DNA of 64,000 nucleotides from SG8-4 sp964598225 (lineage in GTDB: Bacteria; Planctomycetota; Phycisphaerae; Sedimentisphaerales; Anaerobacaceae), in contig CAZRBG010000003.1 in assembly GCA_964598225.1 (NCBI GenBank), positions 1-64,000 on the forward strand. The letters run 5' to 3'. The notes beneath the pieces were generated by a model that saw only the letters and a program-made list of their open reading frames with translations, ran no database searches and was not told the DNA's origin. Both the position numbers and the translations under genes were made by a program. Positions 60,327 to 64,000 of this stretch are shown in pieces (positions within the stretch are counted from its first letter, which is position 1; every line of letters starts with the position of its first letter).

Positions 60327-60334
60327 GGTAAAAT
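60327..60334 (+). promoter_or_regulatory. Extended -10 promoter of the sigma-factor gene
   Basis: TTGGTAAAAT, an extended -10 with TAAAAT at 60329-60334, lies only about 12 nt before the ATG at 60346. The mRNA would be nearly leaderless. No -35 is visible because the terminator occupies that position. Confidence 0.4.
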
Positions 60335-60345
60335 AGAAGTTACAC

Positions 60346-62040
60346 ATGCGAAAGATCGCGAGTCACAATTTGGCGCAACTTTTGATGCAGCTTCGCTTTA
60401 CGCCGGAGAAGAAACGCCGCAAACAGCTCGACGCCGCCGAGCGGCTCTTCGACGTTATCGACCCTGAGAAGGAGTATCCGTTCGAGTTCGTCTTCTTTCG
60501 CATCACCGGCTTCAACCTCAAGAACCCGGACGGAGGAGAACTTATAAAGGGTGACCAACTCCTGGAAGATCTGCGGATTTTCATTTCCAAACTTGGCGGC
60601 AAGCTCGCCCGTCCCGTCACAGAACAAGCTGAGAAGATATTTACCGTCAGTGAACTTGCTGAGACAATGGGTGTTTCGACGAAAACTCTCTATCGCTGGC
60701 GAAAACGAGGCCTTATTCCGCGAAAGTACATCTTCCCCGACGGCGTCAGGCGCCTCGGCTTCCCTCAGTCGAAGGTTGATGACTTCATCGAGGCAAGTCC
60801 CGAACTCGTCAACAGGGCCAGGGGCTTTGACAGGCTCACCAAAAAGCAGAAACAGCAAATCATCAGACAGGCCGAGAAGCTCAGTGCCGACGAAAGTCTT
60901 TCTCGGCATCAGATTATAGAAAAAATCTGCGCCAAAACCGGCAGGGTGCCGGAGACGGTGAGATACACTCTGCTCAAGTATGAAAACGCGAATCCGGGCA
61001 AAGCCGAGATCAAGAAAACCGGCGGCGCCATCGAGCCGGAGCAGGCCGCCGAAATATACAGGCTCTACAGGCAGGGCTGCAGTGTTAAAGAGCTGATGAA
61101 GCGTTTCAAGCGCAACAAAAGTTCGATATATCGCATCATCAATCAGCGAAGGGCAAAATCGCTAAAGGCGAAAAAGATCGAGTTTGTCCCCAGCGACGAG
61201 TTTCTCGAAGATGATGCCGAGCAGCGAATCCTGGCCGGGCCGGTCGAGCATAAGGAGCCTTCGATCCGTAAGAACATCGAACCGGCGAGTCTGGCCGGCG
61301 GTTCTCTGGCGAGGTACCTGCAAGCCATAAGAGACCTGCCCGTTCTGAACAGAGAGCGGGAGGTCGAATTGTTTCGGCAATACAACTACCTCAAATTTCT
61401 CGTGTGCCGAATCCGGGCCGATCTCAAGGGCGCGAAAATTTCCGGCGCGAAGCTCCGACAGGCCGAAGGCTACCTGAAACGGGCCGAAGAGATAAAGCGG
61501 ACCATAATCGAGGCCAATTTGCGGCTTGTTGTCGGCATCGCACGCAGGCACACGAGCGACAGCACGCAACTGCTCGATCTGGTCGGCGAGGGAAATGTTT
61601 CGCTGATGCGGGCGGTCGAGAAATTCGACTATACGCGGGGCTTCCGATTCGCAACGTTCGCCTCGTGGATCATAACCAAGGATTTCGCCCGCAAGATTCC
61701 CGAGCAAAGAGACCGGCTCGGTAAGGTTTCCACCGCCTCGCTGGAGAGAGCCCATCGCGATTTCAGAAGCGGCGACGCCGTGGACTTCGAGGCCATGGAA
61801 AAGGCGCACCGCAGCCTGACGCGAGTGATCGAGGACGAGTTGACCGAGCGCGAGCGGCACGTAATCATCAATCGTTTCGGCTTGATCGGAACGCCGATCC
61901 GCAAGAAGACCAAAACGCTCAAGCAGATCGGCGAGGAACTCGGCCTGAGTAAGGAGCGCGTCCGCCAGATCGAGCTGCTCGCCCTGCAAAAGCTGCGGCA
62001 ATCGCTCAGCATAGAAGAATTCGAGCTGCTCACAGGCTGA
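60346..62040 (+). CDS. Sigma-70 factor with three extra N-terminal helix-turn-helix segments
   Basis: A 564-residue group-2/3-like RNA polymerase sigma factor. Residues 99-150 are a MerR/excisionase-like HTH (IFTVSELAETMGVSTKTLYR, WRKRGLIPRKYIFPDG). Residues about 185-215 (SLSRHQIIEKICAKTGRVPE) and about 226-267 (EIYRLYRQGCSVKELMKRFK, NKSSIYRIIN) look like two more HTHs. Sigma region 1.2 starts near 315 (SLARYLQAIRDLPVLNRERE). Region 2 is about 395-455 (LRLVVGIARRHTSDSTQLLD, LVGEGNVSLMRAVEKFDYTR, FATFASWIITKDFARKI). Region 4 is about 500-560 (LTERERHVIINRFGL, TLKQIGEELGLSKERVRQIE). No anti-sigma gene is adjacent. Confidence 0.88.
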   Translation: MRKIASHNLAQLLMQLRFTPEKKRRKQLDAAERLFDVIDPEKEYPFEFVFFRITGFNLKNPDGGELIKGDQLLEDLRIFISKLGGKLARPVTEQAEKIFTVSELAETMGVSTKTLYRWRKRGLIPRKYIFPDGVRRLGFPQSKVDDFIEASPELVNRARGFDRLTKKQKQQIIRQAEKLSADESLSRHQIIEKICAKTGRVPETVRYTLLKYENANPGKAEIKKTGGAIEPEQAAEIYRLYRQGCSVKELMKRFKRNKSSIYRIINQRRAKSLKAKKIEFVPSDEFLEDDAEQRILAGPVEHKEPSIRKNIEPASLAGGSLARYLQAIRDLPVLNREREVELFRQYNYLKFLVCRIRADLKGAKISGAKLRQAEGYLKRAEEIKRTIIEANLRLVVGIARRHTSDSTQLLDLVGEGNVSLMRAVEKFDYTRGFRFATFASWIITKDFARKIPEQRDRLGKVSTASLERAHRDFRSGDAVDFEAMEKAHRSLTRVIEDELTERERHVIINRFGLIGTPIRKKTKTLKQIGEELGLSKERVRQIELLALQKLRQSLSIEEFELLTG

Positions 62041-62047
62041 TACTCCC

Positions 62048-62124
62048 CGAGGGACGATTGACGAGGGACGATTGACGAGGGACGAGAATTAGGTCGTCCA
62101 TCGTCCTTTCGTCACTCGTCCATC
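62048..62124. repeat. 14-bp tandem repeat with an inverted partner
   Basis: CGAGGGACGATTGA is repeated at 62048-62061 and 62062-62075, with a partial third copy to 62085. The complementary CGTCCATCGTCC..TCGTCACTCGTCC follows at 62095-62124, so the transcript can form a large hairpin after the sigma-factor gene. Confidence 0.7.
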
Positions 62125-62193
62125 ATTCCCGTGCCTCGTTCTTGATTGTTCGCCGCAGAAATGGTAGAATCGAAGCAAGTCAGGTAAAGCTTG

Positions 62194-62202
62194 TGGTATA
62201 AT
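62194..62202 (+). promoter_or_regulatory. Extended -10 promoter of the second pseudopilin gene
   Basis: TGGTATAAT, with a perfect TATAAT at 62197-62202, lies 15 nt before the ATG at 62217; GGAGG falls at the predicted start of transcription. Confidence 0.5.
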
Positions 62203-62216
62203 GCCGGAGGACAGCA

Positions 62217-63005
62217 ATGGACAAAAAAAGAGGATTCACACTGATCGAGCTTCTGGTAGTTATCGCTATCATCGCGCTTTTGCTTAGCATTCTCATGCCC
62301 GCGTTGCGGGCGGTTCGCGAGCAGGGCCGTCGTGCCGTCTGCGCCCAGAACGAAAAGAACACTGGCCTCGGCCTGTTCCTGTACGCCAACGACTACGATG
62401 GCAAGCTGCCTCTGAACGTGGTCGACCGCTGGCTGTTCGACGTCTCGTACTGGACGACGGACATCATCCTGGAATCCGGCGCCTTCGACCGGCATATCTT
62501 CTACTGCCCGTCCTGGCCGCAGAGAGACGACATCATCTTCTGGCGCTACGGCGAGAATTTCCCCGCCGGCACATCCGAGAGCAATCCGCCGCCGGAGCCG
62601 AAGGCCGAATCGACCCGCAGGAACTACCATCGCATCATGGGTTACTTCTGGTTCATCGACACGCAAAGCGGCAGGCAGAATCCGCCCATGAGCCCCGACG
62701 GCAGCGCACCAAAGGAATGGGTCCGGTCCGTCACCGCAACCAAGAGCGCCCCGGCCAATGTCGAGCTTATCGCCGACGTAACCGCCAGCAACGGCCCGGA
62801 CAGGCAAACGGCCGATTTCTCCAAAGCAACCGGCGGCTGCTGGTCCCGTTGGCAAGTCTACGACAGATCGAACCACCTCAAGAACTCGAGGCCAACCGGC
62901 GGAAACATCCTCTTCGTAGACGGCCACGTAGAATGGCGACACTTCAAAGAAATGAAACACCGCTGGTTCTGGCAACGTTACAGCAACCCCTGCTTCTGGT
63001 GGTGA
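62217..63005 (+). CDS. Pseudopilin-like secreted protein with H-X9-DG motif
   Basis: A 262-residue protein with a short leader, MDKKRG, and the prepilin helix FTLIELLVVIAIIALLLSIL; the peptidase site is G6|F7. The globular part is typical of the Planctomycete type: RRAVCAQNEKNTGLGLFLYA, YDGKLPLN and IFYCPSWPQ. Near the C-terminus is SNHLKNSRPTGGNILFVDGH, a nearly exact H-X9-DG box. It ends with an aromatic-rich tail (HRWFWQRYSNPCFWW). GGAGG precedes the ATG. There are no secretion ATPase or peptidase genes nearby, so it must use a type II/IV system encoded elsewhere. Its role is unknown. Confidence 0.88.
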   Translation: MDKKRGFTLIELLVVIAIIALLLSILMPALRAVREQGRRAVCAQNEKNTGLGLFLYANDYDGKLPLNVVDRWLFDVSYWTTDIILESGAFDRHIFYCPSWPQRDDIIFWRYGENFPAGTSESNPPPEPKAESTRRNYHRIMGYFWFIDTQSGRQNPPMSPDGSAPKEWVRSVTATKSAPANVELIADVTASNGPDRQTADFSKATGGCWSRWQVYDRSNHLKNSRPTGGNILFVDGHVEWRHFKEMKHRWFWQRYSNPCFWW

Positions 63006-63168
63006 GGTGGGGCAAGATGAAAAAGCTATTACATTCTGCTATTTCATCATTCTGTATTCCATCCTTTTTACCTTACCGAAAAATGCCTGACAAACAGGAT
63101 CAACTTTGATAAAATGTTTTTTACGGATGCTGAGCAGAGTGGTTTGTGGTATCTCACGGGAGAATCAT

Positions 63169-64000
63169 ATGCCAGAAGCGAAAAAACATAGATCCAAGAG
63201 CGAAATAGGCACGACTACCGCGGGTGAGGTTCAGAAAACACATAAGAAGCTCCAGACCATAGCCCAGCTTGCGTCAACTGCCTTAGTTCAATTGGTCACT
63301 TGGTTTTTGTTCCTCTTTGCATTACTTTATCCTAAACTCAAATGGTTTGTATCGGTAGTATTGTTAGGGCTCTTACTCAGTCTGCTCGCGGCGTACATCA
63401 CAGGAAGTTACGACCTTAAAACCCTGAAACCAACTGCAAAATTCATTGATGATCACCTAAACTTCTTGATGCTTGCTATTGGATTATGTCTTGTCCTGTA
63501 TTTTTTGGCCCGGGTTGGACATATGCAAAGAGAAAATAAACGCCGCCTTCGGGTTGCCTTTGGCCTATATTCGCGCGCCGAAGAACTCAGCCTTTCAGAT
63601 TTCCGATTTCGAAAATCTTGCCCAAATGACGATGAAGGGCAGGAGACGCACCGAGAAGAACGTCCTTTCTTTGGTACGTATTTCCCTCGGAAGATGATAG
63701 AGGATACAGATTCTACCGACGAAGAAGCTCATATGAAGCGTGAATTCACGGAAAAGGATTTGCAACAACTTATACGAGATGGCCGAGGTTTCATTTTTCT
63801 TGACCATCTCTACGCAGGAAAAACGCTTACCCTCTTCCATGTTGTGCGTAGGCTGAGAGGTTACATTGTAGTGAGCCCGGACGATTCAAAGCCTGTGCCC
63901 GATAAAAGTACCTTTGCTCTTTTAAGGAGACGAAAAGTTGTGATCATTGTAGATAATATAGCACCATTAGCTTTGTCCAACTACAATCTTGAACTTTTTG
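63169..64000 (+). CDS. Membrane-anchored P-loop NTPase-like protein, truncated by the window edge
   Basis: The frame from the ATG at 63169 stays open to the window end (277 codons, no stop seen), so the gene is partial at its 3' end. Residues 1-35 are basic. Hydrophobic helices lie at about 37-54, 58-78 and 96-115. A charged linker follows, then from about 195 a nucleotide-binding-like part. FIFLDHLYAGKTLTLFHVVR ends in GKT (217-219), although the first Gly of the Walker A motif is replaced by Asp212. YIVVSPDD follows, and KVVIIVDNIAP is a Walker B-like strand ending at Asp262. This recalls membrane-anchored STAND-type NTPases, but no closer family is recognised. GGGAGAA precedes the ATG. Confidence 0.65.
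   Translation, partial: MPEAKKHRSKSEIGTTTAGEVQKTHKKLQTIAQLASTALVQLVTWFLFLFALLYPKLKWFVSVVLLGLLLSLLAAYITGSYDLKTLKPTAKFIDDHLNFLMLAIGLCLVLYFLARVGHMQRENKRRLRVAFGLYSRAEELSLSDFRFRKSCPNDDEGQETHREERPFFGTYFPRKMIEDTDSTDEEAHMKREFTEKDLQQLIRDGRGFIFLDHLYAGKTLTLFHVVRRLRGYIVVSPDDSKPVPDKSTFALLRRRKVVIIVDNIAPLALSNYNLELF

Overview
The window looks like a chromosome segment of an anaerobic member of the Planctomycetota, most likely a Phycisphaerae or Sedimentisphaerales-type lineage. This is inferred from gene families, not from a marker gene. The clues are pseudopilin-like proteins with a GFTLIELLVV leader and C-terminal H-X9-DG motif, large secreted LamG/fibronectin-like proteins, a secretin fused to Ig-like repeats, exported glycoside hydrolases, an Hdr/NiFe-hydrogenase operon, and many short dispersed palindromic repeats between genes. 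No rRNA, CRISPR array, transposase or integrase was seen. One tRNA-Arg(CCG) is present.

Layout. 1-2.4 kb: a decayed BsuBI/PstI-type restriction-modification pair. The methyltransferase is broken by an exact 8-bp tandem duplication and the nuclease by an in-frame TAG. 3.5-7.5 kb: a pseudopilin-like gene and a minus-strand group of three exported or membrane proteins, one ending in tandem zinc ribbons. 8.4-11.1 kb: pyruvate phosphate dikinase. 11.5-12.7 kb: a candidate small RNA with its own -10 box and terminator, a vapBC-like pair whose toxin gene is broken twice, and a second strongly structured segment. 12.8-22.2 kb: three tandem minus-strand paralogues for very large secreted LamG/FN3-like proteins with related leaders and terminators; the third is frameshifted. 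22.8-37.4 kb: a 15-gene operon for HdrCB, NuoEF-like proteins, a split HdrA, four regulatory proteins and an Mvh-type NiFe hydrogenase with its maturation protease. This predicts a soluble flavin-based electron-bifurcating complex linking H2, NAD(H), ferredoxin and a disulfide-type acceptor.

37.8-46.8 kb: a locus of exported proteins served by three near-identical promoters. It holds two small beta-rich secreted proteins, a DUF916/chaperone-like exported protein, a 1280-residue secretin with eight Ig-like repeats, and a lipoprotein. I read it as a candidate undescribed surface-fibre or secretion system. 47.2-52.5 kb: cysE, nadA, an O-acetylhomoserine sulfhydrylase-type gene, nifU and nifS, giving cysteine, NAD and Fe-S supply for the Fe-S-rich operon. 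52.6-59.4 kb: exported beta-lactamase-fold hydrolase, two glycoside-hydrolase-like genes (one a three-part fusion), a Tat-exported aldo/keto-reductase-like protein, and a miniature H-X9-DG protein. 59.6-64 kb: an orphan corrinoid protein, a sigma-70 factor carrying three extra helix-turn-helix segments, another pseudopilin, and the start of a membrane-anchored P-loop protein cut by the window edge.

All family assignments come from reading motifs in the translations; no database search was possible. Residue positions marked 'about' are estimates.
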